DNA of 33,280 bases from Alphaproteobacteria bacterium (GTDB taxonomy: Bacteria; Pseudomonadota; Alphaproteobacteria; JAEULC01): NCBI GenBank assembly GCA_020846275.1, contig JADLEG010000150.1:1-33280 (forward strand), written 5' to 3'. Position numbers and translations under genes: made by a program. The notes beneath the pieces were generated by a model, which was not told the DNA's origin, did no database searches, and worked only from the letters and a program-made list of their open reading frames with translations. Shown in pieces: positions 7,750 to 16,067 of the stretch; the first letter of the stretch is position 1; every line of letters starts with the position of its first letter.

Positions 7750-7814
7750 CTCATCCTTCGACAAGCTCAGGATGAGGAACAAGATTTGCCTCGTCCTGAG
7801 CCTGTCGAAGGACG
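7750..7814. repeat. Paired palindromic intergenic repeat, REP/BIME-like, copy 1
   Basis: Two imperfect palindromes in inverted orientation. Left unit 7752-7777 carries CATCCTTCGACAAGCTCAGG then ATGAGG. Right unit 7789-7814, reverse-complemented, reads CGTCCTTCGACAGGCTCAGG then ACGAGG and differs at only three positions. Each unit also folds on itself (CATCCT/AGGATG; CGTCCT/AGGACG). It lies between the crotonase stop (7742) and the CoA-binding start (7834). This sequence type is widely dispersed in alphaproteobacterial genomes. Transcribed, it would form a strong stem that could stabilise the upstream mRNA or weaken read-through. Confidence 0.85.
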
Positions 7815-7833
7815 GGCTGCGCGTGAAAGCACC

Positions 7834-8313
7834 ATGAACCACGACCGCTACGACGATTCCTATCTGCGCGCGATCCTGGGCAAGGTGAAGGTGATCGCCA
7901 TGGTCGGCGCCAGCCCGAACTGGAACCGGCCCAGCTACTTCGCGATGAAATACCTGCAGGGCAAGGGCTTCCGCGTGATCCCGGTCAACCCGATGGCGGC
8001 CGGCCAGGAGATCCTGGGCGAGAAGGTCTACGCCAAGCTGACCGACGTGCCGGACAAAATCGACATGGTCGACGTCTTCCGCTCCTCCGAGGCGGCCGGG
8101 CCGATCGTCGACGACGCGATCGCCCTCGGCGCAAAGGTGGTGTGGATGCAGCTCGGCGTGCGCAACGACGCGGCGGCAGCCAAGGCCGAGGCCGCCGGGC
8201 TGGAGGTGGTGATGAACCGCTGCCCCAAGATCGAGTTCGCCCGGCTGCATGCCGAGCTGGGCTGGCACGGGTTCAACACCGGCGTCATTTCCAGCAAGCG
8301 CCGCAAGATCTAG
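7834..8313 (+). CDS. CoA-binding domain protein, YccU-like
   Basis: A 159-residue single Rossmann-fold protein of the CoA_binding_2 type. The nucleotide-binding start is VKVIAMVGASPNWNRPSYFAMKYLQGKG (GAS-x-N-x-x-R-x-S pattern, residues about 22-32), followed by FRVIPVNP and later VVWMQLGVRNDAAAAKAEAAGLEVVMNRCPKIE, the conserved MQxG-xxN-x-A and MxRCPxxE segments. Family members bind CoA; no enzymatic role is established. The start at ATG 7834 is chosen because upstream in-frame codons lie in the palindromic repeat. Confidence 0.92.
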   Translation: MNHDRYDDSYLRAILGKVKVIAMVGASPNWNRPSYFAMKYLQGKGFRVIPVNPMAAGQEILGEKVYAKLTDVPDKIDMVDVFRSSEAAGPIVDDAIALGAKVVWMQLGVRNDAAAAKAEAAGLEVVMNRCPKIEFARLHAELGWHGFNTGVISSKRRKI

Positions 8314-8321
8314 CCGCGCCG

Positions 8322-8343
8322 AAACCCGGCCACCGCCCGGTTT
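8322..8343 (+). terminator. Possible weak terminator hairpin after the CoA-binding gene
   Basis: AAACCCGG (8322-8329) can pair with CCCGGTTT (8336-8343) with one mismatch and a six-base loop, nine bases after the stop codon. Only TTTGCTATT follows, so the T-run is poor and termination would be partial. Confidence 0.3.
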
Positions 8344-8403
8344 GCTATTGACCTTGCCGCCGCCGGCATGGGAATGCGGGCGGGCCCATTGCGAGGACCG
8401 CCC

Positions 8404-9702
8404 ATGACCGACCGCCCGAACGCCCCCGGTTTCGATACCCTTGCCCTGCACGCGGGCTGGCAGCCCGATCCGGCGACCGGGGCGCGCGCCGTGCCGATCT
8501 ACCAGACGTCGTCCTACGTGTTCGACAGCGCCGACCACGCCGCCTCGCTGTTCAACCTGCAGACCACCGGTTTCATCTACTCGCGCATCATGAACCCCAC
8601 GGTCGCGGTGCTGGAGGAGCGCATGGCGGCGCTGGAGGGCGGTCGCGGCGCCACGGCCTGCGCGTCCGGCCACGCCGCGCAGGTGGTGTCCCTGTTCCCG
8701 CTGATGAACCCGGGCGACGAGTTCGTGGCGTCGAACAAGCTCTACGGCGGCTCGGTCACGCAGTTCTCGCAGACCTTCAAGAAATTCGGCTGGAGCGTGA
8801 AGTTCGTCGATGCCGACGACCTCGACGCGGTCAAGCGCGCGGTCACGCCCAAGACCAAGGCCATCTTCACCGAATGCCTGGCCAATCCCGGCGGCGTGGT
8901 GGTGGACATCGGAGCCCTGGCCAGGATCGCGCATGCGGCGGACGCGCCGCTGATCGTCGACAACACGCTGGCGACGCCCTACCTGCTGCGGCCGATCGAG
9001 CATGGCGCCGACATCGTGGTGCATTCGACGACCAAGTTCCTGTCCGGCACCGGCACGACGATCGGCGGGGTGGTGATCGACGGCGGCAAGTTCGACTGGG
9101 CCAAGAGCGGCAAGTTCCCCGATCTCTCCAAGCCCAGCGCGGCCTATCATGGCCTGACCTTCCAGGAGACCTTCGGCGACCTGGCCTACACGATGCACGC
9201 CCATGCCGTCGGCTTGCGCGACCTGGGCCCCACCATGTCGCCGTTCGGCGCGTGGGTCACGCTGCTGGGCATCGAGACCTTGTCGCTGCGGATGGAGCGG
9301 CACTGCGCCAATGCGCTGAAGGTCGCGCAGTTCCTGGAGAAGCATCCGGCCGTCGCCTGGGTGAACTATGCCGGCCTTGCCTCGAACAGGTACAATGCGC
9401 TGGCGAAGAAATACCTGCCGCGCGGCGCCGGGGCGGTCTTCACCTTCGGCGTGCGCGGCGGCTACGACGCGGGCGTGAAGGTCGTCGAGGGCGTCGAGAT
9501 GATCTCGCACCTCGCCAATATCGGCGACAGCCGCAGCCTGATCATCCATCCGTCCTCGACCACGCATCGCCAGCTTTCGCCCGAGCAGCAGGCGGCGGCC
9601 GGCGCCGGGCCCGACGTGATCCGCCTGTCGATCGGGCTGGAAAACGTCGCCGACATCATCGCCGATCTTGACCGCGCGCTGTCGGGTGCGGCGGCGGCCT
9701 GA
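8404..9702 (+). CDS. metY: O-acetylhomoserine aminocarboxypropyltransferase (sulfhydrylase)
   Basis: A 432-residue PLP enzyme of the Cys/Met metabolism family. It makes homocysteine from O-acetylhomoserine and sulfide (or methionine from methanethiol). The N-terminal segment GFDTLALHAGWQPDPATGARAVPIYQTSSYVF is typical of MetY. The PLP lysine lies in VHSTTKFLSGTGTTIGG, preceded by the cofactor-binding aspartate in PLIVDNTLATPYLLRPIEHGAD. The length, and the LVxHPSSTTHRQLS-like segment (LIIHPSSTTHRQLSPEQ) near the C-terminus, fit MetY better than MetB/MetC (about 390 residues). Start ATG 8404 follows GAGGA. The frame continues upstream to 8368, but those residues are not family-like. No SAM riboswitch is recognisable in 8314-8403. 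Confidence 0.94.
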   Translation: MTDRPNAPGFDTLALHAGWQPDPATGARAVPIYQTSSYVFDSADHAASLFNLQTTGFIYSRIMNPTVAVLEERMAALEGGRGATACASGHAAQVVSLFPLMNPGDEFVASNKLYGGSVTQFSQTFKKFGWSVKFVDADDLDAVKRAVTPKTKAIFTECLANPGGVVVDIGALARIAHAADAPLIVDNTLATPYLLRPIEHGADIVVHSTTKFLSGTGTTIGGVVIDGGKFDWAKSGKFPDLSKPSAAYHGLTFQETFGDLAYTMHAHAVGLRDLGPTMSPFGAWVTLLGIETLSLRMERHCANALKVAQFLEKHPAVAWVNYAGLASNRYNALAKKYLPRGAGAVFTFGVRGGYDAGVKVVEGVEMISHLANIGDSRSLIIHPSSTTHRQLSPEQQAAAGAGPDVIRLSIGLENVADIIADLDRALSGAAAA

Positions 9703-9725
9703 CCGGGGTTTCAAGGGGGGAGGAG

Positions 9726-10697
9726 ATGGCCGAACTACGCTGTCCGCGCCGGCATGCCGGCGCCGTCCTGGCCGCCGCAATCCTGCTGGGCCTGTCCGCC
9801 GGCGCCGCCGTGGCGCAGAGCCCACTGGCCGGCAAGACCATCACCGTGGTCGAGCCGTTCGGGCCGGGCAGCCTGACCGAGAAGGTCATGACCCTGCTGA
9901 AGCCCGGCATGGAGCAGGCGCTGGGCGCGCGCATCGTCATCGAGACCCAGCGCAGCCCCGAGGGCACGACCGCCTTCGAGCACGTGGCCAGGGCCAAGCC
10001 CGACGGGCTTACCCTGCTCGCCATCACCGACGCGACGCGGCTGTTCTACGAGCGTCTGTCCGGCAGCGCGACCAAGCTGGAGAGTCTCAGGCCGGTCGCC
10101 AAGCTGACCGACGGCGTCTCGCTGGCCCTGGTCACCTCCGCGACATCGCCGATCAAGGACTACCAGGCCCTGTTCAAGCAGATGAGGGACGGCAAGACGC
10201 ATCCCACCCTGACGCTCTATGGCGCCTCCAGCCCGGCCGGCGTCTTCGCCGCGATCCTGGAAGACGACATCGGCCAGCGGTTCGGCCAGCGCAGCTACCA
10301 GGTGGACCAGGAGATCATCGAACTGCTGCAAGGCGGCCGCGTCGAGCTGGGCGTGCTACCGACGCCGGCCCTGCTGAACCCGGTGAACAAGCTGCGCGGC
10401 CTGTTGACCTCCGGGGCGCGCCGCCACCCGGCCTTGCCGGACGTGCCGACGCTGGTGGACGGGTCGCTCAAGCGCAAATTGTCGTTCACCGTCGCCGTCG
10501 GCCTGTTCGGTCCGCCTGGCATGCCGGCCGAGCTGGCCTACGCGGTGCGGAAAGCGGCGCAGACCGCAGCCAAGTCCAAGGACGTCAAGGCCGCGGCCGA
10601 AGCCGCCGGATTGCCGATCGCGGTCAACAACGCCACCGTGCTGCGCGAGACGATGACGCGCACCCATCGCGTGATCCGCGACCTGATCGCGCCCTAG
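9726..10697 (+). CDS. Bug/TctC-family periplasmic substrate-binding protein
   Basis: A 323-residue exported protein with a standard Sec signal peptide (positive n-region, hydrophobic residues 11-26, probable cleavage after AVA at 30). The mature part shows the tripartite tricarboxylate transporter receptor pattern: ITVVEPFGPGSLTEKV, then KPDGLTLLAITDAT and a late FGPPGMPAELAYAVRKA, the last a strong Bug hallmark. Bug proteins deliver carboxylates or other small metabolites, usually to TctAB membrane partners, none of which is here. A strong GGGGGGAGGAG site precedes the ATG. It is followed nine bases later by queA, suggesting co-transcription. The ligand is unknown. Confidence 0.87.
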   Translation: MAELRCPRRHAGAVLAAAILLGLSAGAAVAQSPLAGKTITVVEPFGPGSLTEKVMTLLKPGMEQALGARIVIETQRSPEGTTAFEHVARAKPDGLTLLAITDATRLFYERLSGSATKLESLRPVAKLTDGVSLALVTSATSPIKDYQALFKQMRDGKTHPTLTLYGASSPAGVFAAILEDDIGQRFGQRSYQVDQEIIELLQGGRVELGVLPTPALLNPVNKLRGLLTSGARRHPALPDVPTLVDGSLKRKLSFTVAVGLFGPPGMPAELAYAVRKAAQTAAKSKDVKAAAEAAGLPIAVNNATVLRETMTRTHRVIRDLIAP

Positions 10698-10706
10698 CGT
10701 CGCCGG

Positions 10707-11738
10707 GTGAAGACCGCCGAATTCCACTTCGACCTTCCCCCGGACCGCATCGCGCAGACGCCGGCGCGGCCGCGCGACAGCGCGCGGCTGCTGGTGGTCG
10801 AGCCCGGCCGGCTGATCGACCGCCGGGTCCGCGACCTGCCCGATCTGCTCCGTCCGGGCGACCTGCTGGTTTTCAACGACACGCGCGTCATTCCCGCGTT
10901 GCTGGAGGGGCGGCGCGGCGAGGCGAAGGTGTCGTTCAGCCTGCATCGGCGCACGGCGGACGACGAATGGATCGCCTTCGCGCGCCCCGCCAAGAAGCTG
11001 AAGCCCGAGGACCGCGTGACCTTCGGCGACGGGCTGGAAGGCCGCGTGGTCGCGCGCGAGGGCGGCGAGGTACGCCTGAAATTCTCGGTCGGCGGCGGTG
11101 CGCTGGGGAACATGCTGGGCCGGATCGGCCGCATGCCCCTGCCCCCCTATATCCGCCGCAAGGAAGGACCGTGCGACGCCGACCGCGCCGACTACCAGAC
11201 GATGTTCGCACGGGCCGACGGCGCGGTCGCGGCGCCGACCGCGGGGCTGCATTTCACTCCCGCGCTGATCCGGGCCCTCGATGACCGCAAGATCGCCCGG
11301 GTGACGCTGACCCTGCATGTCGGCGCCGGCACCTTCCTGCCGGTGACGGCCGAGGACACGAGCGAGCACCGCATGCACGCGGAATACGGCGAGATCACGC
11401 AAGAGGCCGCCGCCGCCATCAACGCCGCGCGCGCCCGGGGCGGTCGCATCGTCGCCGTCGGCAGCACGTCGCTGCGGCTGATGGAAAGCGCGGCGGACGA
11501 GAGCGGCACGATAAGGCCCTTCGCCGGCGAGACCGACATCTTCATCACGCCCGGCTACCGCTTCCGCACCGCCGAGATGATGCTGACCAATTTCCACCTG
11601 CCGCGGTCGACCCTGTTCATGCTGGTCACGGCCTTTGCCGGGCTGGAACGGATGCGTGGCGCCTATGCCCACGCCATCGCATCGGGCTATCGCTTCTATT
11701 CCTATGGCGACGCCTGCCTGCTATCGAGAGCCGCATGA
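10707..11738 (+). CDS. queA: S-adenosylmethionine:tRNA ribosyltransferase-isomerase
   Basis: A 343-residue enzyme that transfers and rearranges the ribosyl group of S-adenosylmethionine onto preQ1 in tRNA, giving epoxyqueuosine. Family landmarks are [12 protein letters not shown] at the N-terminus, [50 protein letters not shown] and [15 protein letters not shown]. The start is GTG at 10707, nine bases after the Bug gene stop. The last four bases (ATGA) also hold the tgt start, so queA and tgt are translationally coupled. Confidence 0.97.
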   Translation: MKTAEFHFDLPPDRIAQTPARPRDSARLLVVEPGRLIDRRVRDLPDLLRPGDLLVFNDTRVIPALLEGRRGEAKVSFSLHRRTADDEWIAFARPAKKLKPEDRVTFGDGLEGRVVAREGGEVRLKFSVGGGALGNMLGRIGRMPLPPYIRRKEGPCDADRADYQTMFARADGAVAAPTAGLHFTPALIRALDDRKIARVTLTLHVGAGTFLPVTAEDTSEHRMHAEYGEITQEAAAAINAARARGGRIVAVGSTSLRLMESAADESGTIRPFAGETDIFITPGYRFRTAEMMLTNFHLPRSTLFMLVTAFAGLERMRGAYAHAIASGYRFYSYGDACLLSRAA

Positions 11739-12883
11739 GCGGGTTCCGCTACGAGTCGATCGCCACGGACGGCGCGGCGCGGCGCGGGCGGCTGCACACC
11801 GCGCACGGCACGGTCGAGACGCCGGCCTTCATGCCCGTGGGCACCGCCGGCACGGTCAAGGCGATGCTGCCCGACCATGTGCGCTCGACCGGCGCCGAGA
11901 TCGTGCTGGGCAACACCTATCACCTGATGCTGCGGCCGGGCGCCGATCGCGTGCAGCGCCTGGGGGGCTTGCACAAGTTCATGAACTGGCCCGGGCCGAT
12001 CCTGACCGACAGCGGCGGCTACCAGGTGATGTCGCTCTCCTCGCTGCGCAAGCTGACCGAGCAGGGCGTGACCTTCCAGTCGCATATCGACGGCAGCAAG
12101 CACATGCTGACGCCCGAGCGCGCGGTCGAGATCCAGCACCAGCTCGACAGCACCATCTCCATGTGCCTGGACGAATGCGCGCCCCATCCGATCGAGCCCG
12201 AGCTGGGGCGCAAGTCGATGGAAATGTCGATGCGCTGGGCCGAGCGCTGCCGCGCCGCGTTCCGCGACCGCCCGGGCTACGCGCTGTTCGGCATCGTGCA
12301 GGGCGGCATCGACCGGCAGATGCGCGGGGAATCGGCCGGCGCGCTGAAGCGCATCGGCTTCGACGGCTACGCGATCGGCGGCCTGGCCGTGGGCGAAGGC
12401 ACCGGGCTGATGCTGGAGACGATCGACGCCACCGTGCCGCACCTGCCGGCGGACCGGCCGCGCTATCTGATGGGCGTCGGCCGGCCGGACGAGCTGGTGG
12501 AGGCGGTGCGGCGCGGCATCGACATGTTCGACTGCGTGATGCCCACGCGCTCCGGCCGCACCGGCCAGGCCTTCGTGCCGGGCGGCGTGGTCAATTTGCG
12601 CAACGCGCGCCACGCCGACGACGCGCGTCCGCTCGACCCGGCCTGCCCCTGCCCGGCCTGCCGCGGCTATTCGCGCGCCTACCTGCATCACCTGACGAAG
12701 TCGAAGGAGATGCTGGGGCCGGTGCTGCTGACCTGGCACAATCTGCAGTTCTACCAGGACCTGATGGCCGGTTTGCGCCAGGCCATCGCCGGCGGTAGCT
12801 TGGCGCAATTCGCCGCCGGATTTCATGCCGCCCGGCGCGCCGGCGACCAGGATGCGGAAACCGATGCCGAAGAAGAAACCTAG
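11735..12883 (+). CDS. tgt: tRNA-guanine transglycosylase
   Basis: A 382-residue enzyme that exchanges guanine-34 in GUN-anticodon tRNAs for preQ1. The substrate pocket motif [18 protein letters not shown] contains the catalytic aspartate; the second conserved block is [30 protein letters not shown] follows. The zinc site [16 protein letters not shown] with a later WHN supplies three cysteines and a histidine. Length is standard (about 375-385). Start ATG 11735 overlaps the queA stop, and the end overlaps queF by about 20 bases. Confidence 0.97.
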   Translation: MSGFRYESIATDGAARRGRLHTAHGTVETPAFMPVGTAGTVKAMLPDHVRSTGAEIVLGNTYHLMLRPGADRVQRLGGLHKFMNWPGPILTDSGGYQVMSLSSLRKLTEQGVTFQSHIDGSKHMLTPERAVEIQHQLDSTISMCLDECAPHPIEPELGRKSMEMSMRWAERCRAAFRDRPGYALFGIVQGGIDRQMRGESAGALKRIGFDGYAIGGLAVGEGTGLMLETIDATVPHLPADRPRYLMGVGRPDELVEAVRRGIDMFDCVMPTRSGRTGQAFVPGGVVNLRNARHADDARPLDPACPCPACRGYSRAYLHHLTKSKEMLGPVLLTWHNLQFYQDLMAGLRQAIAGGSLAQFAAGFHAARRAGDQDAETDAEEET

Positions 12884-13346
12884 TCCCGCCTCCCCCTATG
12901 CGGGGCTGACCCAGCTCGGCCACCTGACGGCGACGCCGGCGTCGCCCGAGCGGGCGAAGCTCGAGCGCGTGCCCAATCCGCACCGGAACAGCCGCTACCT
13001 CGTGCGCTTCACCTGCCCCGAGTTCACGACGCTCTGCCCGATCACCGGCCAGCCGGACTTCGCGCATCTCATCGTCGACTACGTGCCGCGCGACTGGATC
13101 GTCGAGAGCAAGTCGCTGAAGCTCTACCTTGCCGCCTACCGCAACCAGGGCACGTTCCACGAGGGCTGCACGCTGGGCATCGCCAAGGCGCTGGTCAAGG
13201 CGCTGTCGCCGCGCTGGCTGCGCATCGGCGGCTACTGGTACCCCCGCGGTGGCATGCCGATCGACGTGTTCTACCAGACCGGACCGGCGCCCGCGGGCCT
13301 GTGGATCCCGCCCCAGGATGTCGCGCCCTATCGCGGCCGCGGCTAG
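12864..13346 (+). CDS. queF: NADPH-dependent 7-cyano-7-deazaguanine (preQ0) reductase
   Basis: A 160-residue short (YkvM-type) QueF that reduces the nitrile of preQ0 to the aminomethyl group of preQ1. The catalytic cysteine is C58 in [14 protein letters not shown], with D65 as acid. The QueF NADPH motif is ESKSLKLYL, followed by NQGTFHE (E100 substrate contact). Three in-frame ATGs exist (12825, 12852, 12864). I choose 12864 because the product then begins MPKKKP and has family length; 12852 is nearly as good. Either way the gene overlaps tgt. QueF supplies the base that Tgt inserts. Confidence 0.93.
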   Translation: MPKKKPSPASPYAGLTQLGHLTATPASPERAKLERVPNPHRNSRYLVRFTCPEFTTLCPITGQPDFAHLIVDYVPRDWIVESKSLKLYLAAYRNQGTFHEGCTLGIAKALVKALSPRWLRIGGYWYPRGGMPIDVFYQTGPAPAGLWIPPQDVAPYRGRG

Positions 13347-14472
13347 GGTCCGCCCGGCCACGGGCGATCCCCGGGCGGCCATCCGCGCGCAGGCGCTGGC
13401 GCTCGGCTTCGACGCGGTCGGCTTCGCGCCGGCGCATCTGGCCGACGCGACGCGCCGCCGGCTGCAGGATTTCCTGTCCCGCGGCTATCACGGCGACATG
13501 GGCTGGATGGAAGCCAAGGCCGACCGGCGCGGCGATCCCCAGGTCCTCTGGCCGGACGCCAAGAGCATCGTCGTGGTCGGCCTGTCCTACGCGCCCGAGC
13601 GCGACCCACGTGAAACATCCGGCAGGGCTTGCGCGGGAAACATCTCGGTCTACGCGAGGGGCGACGACTACCACGAGGTGCTGAAAGCGAAACTGCGCGC
13701 CCTGGCGCAATGGACCCAGGCCAGCCTGGGCGGCGACGTGAAGCTGTTCGTCGACACGGCACCGGTGATGGAGAAGCCGCTGGCCGAGGCGGCGGGCATC
13801 GGCTGGCAGGGCAAGCACACCAACCTGGTCTCGCGCGAACACGGCTCCTGGCTTTTCCTCGGCGCGCTGTTCACCACGCTCGACCTCGCACCCGACGCGC
13901 CGGAGGCCGACCATTGCGGCACCTGCCAGGCCTGCCTGGACGCTTGCCCGACCAACGCCTTCCCATCGCCCCGCGTGCTCGATGCGCGGCGCTGCATCTC
14001 GTACCTCACGATCGAGCACAAGGGCCCTATCGACCGCGACTTGCGGCCGCTGATCGGCAACCGCATCTACGGCTGCGACGACTGCCTGGCCGCCTGCCCG
14101 TGGAACAAGTTCGCCGAGGCCGGGCACGAGGCCGCGTTCCACGCACGCGAGGGACTGGGAGCCCCGCTGCTGGCGGACCTGGTGGCACTCGACGATCAGG
14201 CGTTCCGCCGGAAATTCGCCAAGTCGCCGATCAAGCGGATCAGGCGCGACCGCTTCGTCCGCAACGTCCTGGTCGCGATCGGCAACAGCGGCCGGGCGGA
14301 GCTGGCGCCGAGCGCCGAGCGGCTTCTCGGCGATCAAGCCCCGCTGGTGCGCGCGATGGCGGTCTGGGCCCTGTCGCGGCTTCTGCCGGCGGAGGCCTTC
14401 GCGACGTGCCGCGCGGAGCATCTGCCCGGCGAACCAGACGCGGCGGTACGGGACGAATGGACGCAGGATTGA
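13318..14472 (+). CDS. queG: Epoxyqueuosine reductase
   Basis: A 384-residue cobalamin-dependent Fe-S enzyme that reduces epoxyqueuosine to queuosine in tRNA, the last step of the pathway. N-terminal half: [71 protein letters not shown]. Two 4Fe-4S clusters are bound by [16 protein letters not shown] and [14 protein letters not shown]. The C-terminus has HEAT-like helices ([15 protein letters not shown]). The start at ATG 13318 lies inside the end of queF (29-base overlap) after CCCAGG. The reading frame is open further left, but that stretch is the queF shadow and is Arg-rich. Confidence 0.96.
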   Translation: MSRPIAAAARVRPATGDPRAAIRAQALALGFDAVGFAPAHLADATRRRLQDFLSRGYHGDMGWMEAKADRRGDPQVLWPDAKSIVVVGLSYAPERDPRETSGRACAGNISVYARGDDYHEVLKAKLRALAQWTQASLGGDVKLFVDTAPVMEKPLAEAAGIGWQGKHTNLVSREHGSWLFLGALFTTLDLAPDAPEADHCGTCQACLDACPTNAFPSPRVLDARRCISYLTIEHKGPIDRDLRPLIGNRIYGCDDCLAACPWNKFAEAGHEAAFHAREGLGAPLLADLVALDDQAFRRKFAKSPIKRIRRDRFVRNVLVAIGNSGRAELAPSAERLLGDQAPLVRAMAVWALSRLLPAEAFATCRAEHLPGEPDAAVRDEWTQD

Positions 14473-14528
14473 TACACCGGATGCAGCCGCCGCAAATCCT
14501 GACTCTCCACCAGAGCGCGACAGGATTT

Positions 14529-14639
14529 CCTCGTCCTTCGAGACGGCCTCTGCGGGGCCTCCTCAGGATGAGGAAATCCAATGAGGCCAAAAAACTTCCT
14601 CGCCCTGAGGAGCCGCCGAAGGCGGCGTCTCGAAGGGCG
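14529..14639. repeat. Paired palindromic intergenic repeat, REP/BIME-like, copy 2
   Basis: Left unit 14529-14573 (starts CCTCGTCCTTCGAGACGGCC, ends CTCCTCAGGATGAGG) and right unit 14598-14639 (starts CCTCGCCCTGAGGAGCCGCC, ends GCGTCTCGAAGGGCG) are inverted copies of each other with a longer arm than the repeat at 7750-7814, but the same ends (TCCTTCGA ... TCAGGATGAGG). The left unit contains the ATG (14568) that is the nearest usable start of the following gene. The right unit would be read as the first part of that gene. Confidence 0.8.
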
Positions 14640-15491
14640 TCGCGGCGGTATGCGATTGTCCCGCCATCGATCCCGAAGGCGCCGGCAAGGCTGCTGCGCG
14701 CTTTCCTCTTCACTCTCGCCCTCATGGTGGCCCGATCGGCGCTCGCCGCCGATCCGGTGCTGCTCTTGTCTTATGAGGCCCAGCCCTCGGCGCAGCTTGT
14801 CCTGCCCAAGGCCAAGGCCGCGGCCTATGACAAGAAGCTGCCGCTCGCACGCATCGTCGCCGGCAAGCTGGCGCCCGAGATCGTCGCCGCCGTCGGGCTC
14901 GACCCGGCGCGGGCGCGCACGCGGGTCGAGCCGGGCGGCTACGCGCTGGAGACCAATCCATCGCTGCAAACGCGGATCGCGCTGAAGCCCGCGGACGGCG
15001 AGCGGCTGGCGGCCGCGCTCGGCTACGTGCTGCGGCAGGAGAGCGTGCTGGTGTCGGACCTGCGCGACGCCGACGGCGGCGCCTACCAGGTGACCATCCA
15101 GTTCCCGCGCGGCAAGCTGACGCCGGCGCTCGCCGACGAATTCTTCCGCCGCGCGGCCGAGATCGACCGCGGCCTGGGCGGCGGCTTCGCGGCGTTGGAG
15201 GGCTCGATGATTTTCCTCAACCTGCGCGGGCCCGACGGCAGGCCTTACAGCGGCTTGGCCGACGGACCGTTCCGCGACCGCCTCGCCGCGACGAGCCACC
15301 TGTTCCCGGGAAGCGCTGTCGCGCACAGCGGCAAGGCCAGCGCGCGCCTTGTGGAGAACGACTGGAAGTCCGCGCCGAACGGCGAGGACTATGCGAAGAT
15401 CGTCGATCGCGCGGTCGAGGCGCTGGACCGGCTGCGCGCGCGCCACACGGTCATGGTGCGCTCGCAGGCCAAGCTGCAGGGCTGGGAGTAA
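14568..15491 (+). CDS. Exported protein of unknown function
   Basis: I do not recognise the family. From ATG 14568 the product has 307 residues. Residues 42-60 (LLRAFLFTLALMVARSALA) form a clear signal-peptide core with probable cleavage at ALA|ADP, so the mature protein of about 247 residues is periplasmic or secreted. It is rich in alpha/beta-like segments and has few Cys. Start choice is awkward: no ATG, GTG or TTG lies between 14568 and 14724, and 14724 would cut the signal peptide. Start 14568 lies in the palindromic repeat, so residues 1-27 are repeat-encoded. Upstream in-frame ATGs at 14481 and 14457 are alternatives. It converges on dksA. Confidence 0.65.
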   Translation: MRKSNEAKKLPRPEEPPKAASRRASRRYAIVPPSIPKAPARLLRAFLFTLALMVARSALAADPVLLLSYEAQPSAQLVLPKAKAAAYDKKLPLARIVAGKLAPEIVAAVGLDPARARTRVEPGGYALETNPSLQTRIALKPADGERLAAALGYVLRQESVLVSDLRDADGGAYQVTIQFPRGKLTPALADEFFRRAAEIDRGLGGGFAALEGSMIFLNLRGPDGRPYSGLADGPFRDRLAATSHLFPGSAVAHSGKASARLVENDWKSAPNGEDYAKIVDRAVEALDRLRARHTVMVRSQAKLQGWE

Positions 15492-15525
15492 GTCCGGGCG
15501 GCGGTGCCGCCGCGCGACCGAGCCG

Positions 15526-15945
15526 CTACTCGTCGCGGTGCGTGCGCTCCATGCGCTCGTGGCGCTCCTGGGCCTCGACGCTCAGGGTCGCGATCGGACG
15601 GGCATCCAGCCGGCGCACGCCGATCGGCTCGGCCGTCTCCTCGCAATACCCGTAGGTGCCGTCGTCGATGCGCCGCAGCGCCGCATCGATCTTCGATATC
15701 AGCTTGCGCTCGCGGTCGCGCGTGCGCAGCTCGATCGAGCGGTCGGTCTCCAGCGAGGCGCGATCGGTCATGTCGGCCTCGTGCAGGCTTTCCTCCTGCA
15801 GATGCTGCAAGGTCTCGCTCGATTCCTTCAGCAGCTCCTCGCGCCATCGCAGCAGCTTCTGGCGGAAGTACTCGCGCTGACGCGGATTCATGAACGGTTC
15901 GTCTTCGCTCGGCCGATAATTCGAAGGCAACGTCGATCGCGCCAT
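15526..15945 (-). CDS. dksA: RNA polymerase-binding transcription factor DksA
   Basis: A 139-residue DksA that binds the RNA polymerase secondary channel and, with ppGpp, represses rRNA promoters and activates others. The coiled coil (about residues 25-90) ends in the tip motif DMTDRA, the D-x-x-D-x-A needed for activity in E. coli. The C-terminal globular region GTYGYCEETAEPIGVRRLDARPIATL has a single cysteine, so the four-cysteine zinc finger of the E. coli protein is absent, as in other alphaproteobacterial DksA proteins. A predicted promoter lies 40-68 bases upstream. Its position between the flagellar fliX/flgI genes is common in this class. Confidence 0.95.
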   Translation of the reverse strand: MARSTLPSNYRPSEDEPFMNPRQREYFRQKLLRWREELLKESSETLQHLQEESLHEADMTDRASLETDRSIELRTRDRERKLISKIDAALRRIDDGTYGYCEETAEPIGVRRLDARPIATLSVEAQERHERMERTHRDE

Positions 15946-15984
15946 TACTTACCTGCCCTACCCCCAAGCCCCGAACGGGCGCGG

Positions 15985-16013
15985 AGTATAGGGATGCGCC
16001 ACACACCAAGCAA
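15985..16013 (-). promoter_or_regulatory. Sigma-70-type promoter for dksA
   Basis: On the minus strand TTGCTT (16013-16008) and TATACT (15990-15985) are exactly 17 bases apart; the -10 matches five of six consensus bases. Transcription would start near 15978, about 33 bases before the dksA ATG. An unusually AT-rich stretch (16030-16065), which could act as an upstream element, precedes it. Confidence 0.5.
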
Positions 16014-16067
16014 GGCAATCGCGGAAGACTAATTTTTCTTTTTAGTTCAAAGATTTGTGAAGTTTTC

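Noticed and set aside
8314..8403. SAM riboswitch upstream of metY
   Set aside because: Looked for SAM-II-type conserved segments, which often precede metY in alphaproteobacteria; the stretch is short and shows neither the pseudoknot pairing nor the A-rich core. Only a weak TTGACC box is visible.
7702..9825. 707-codon minus-strand open frame
   Set aside because: Antisense to the CoA-binding and metY genes, with shadow composition; a by-product of high GC.
15498..15513. GCGGCG/CGCCGC hairpin as a bidirectional terminator between the exported protein and dksA
   Set aside because: Six-bp stem with no T-run on either strand; such stems are frequent by chance at this GC level.
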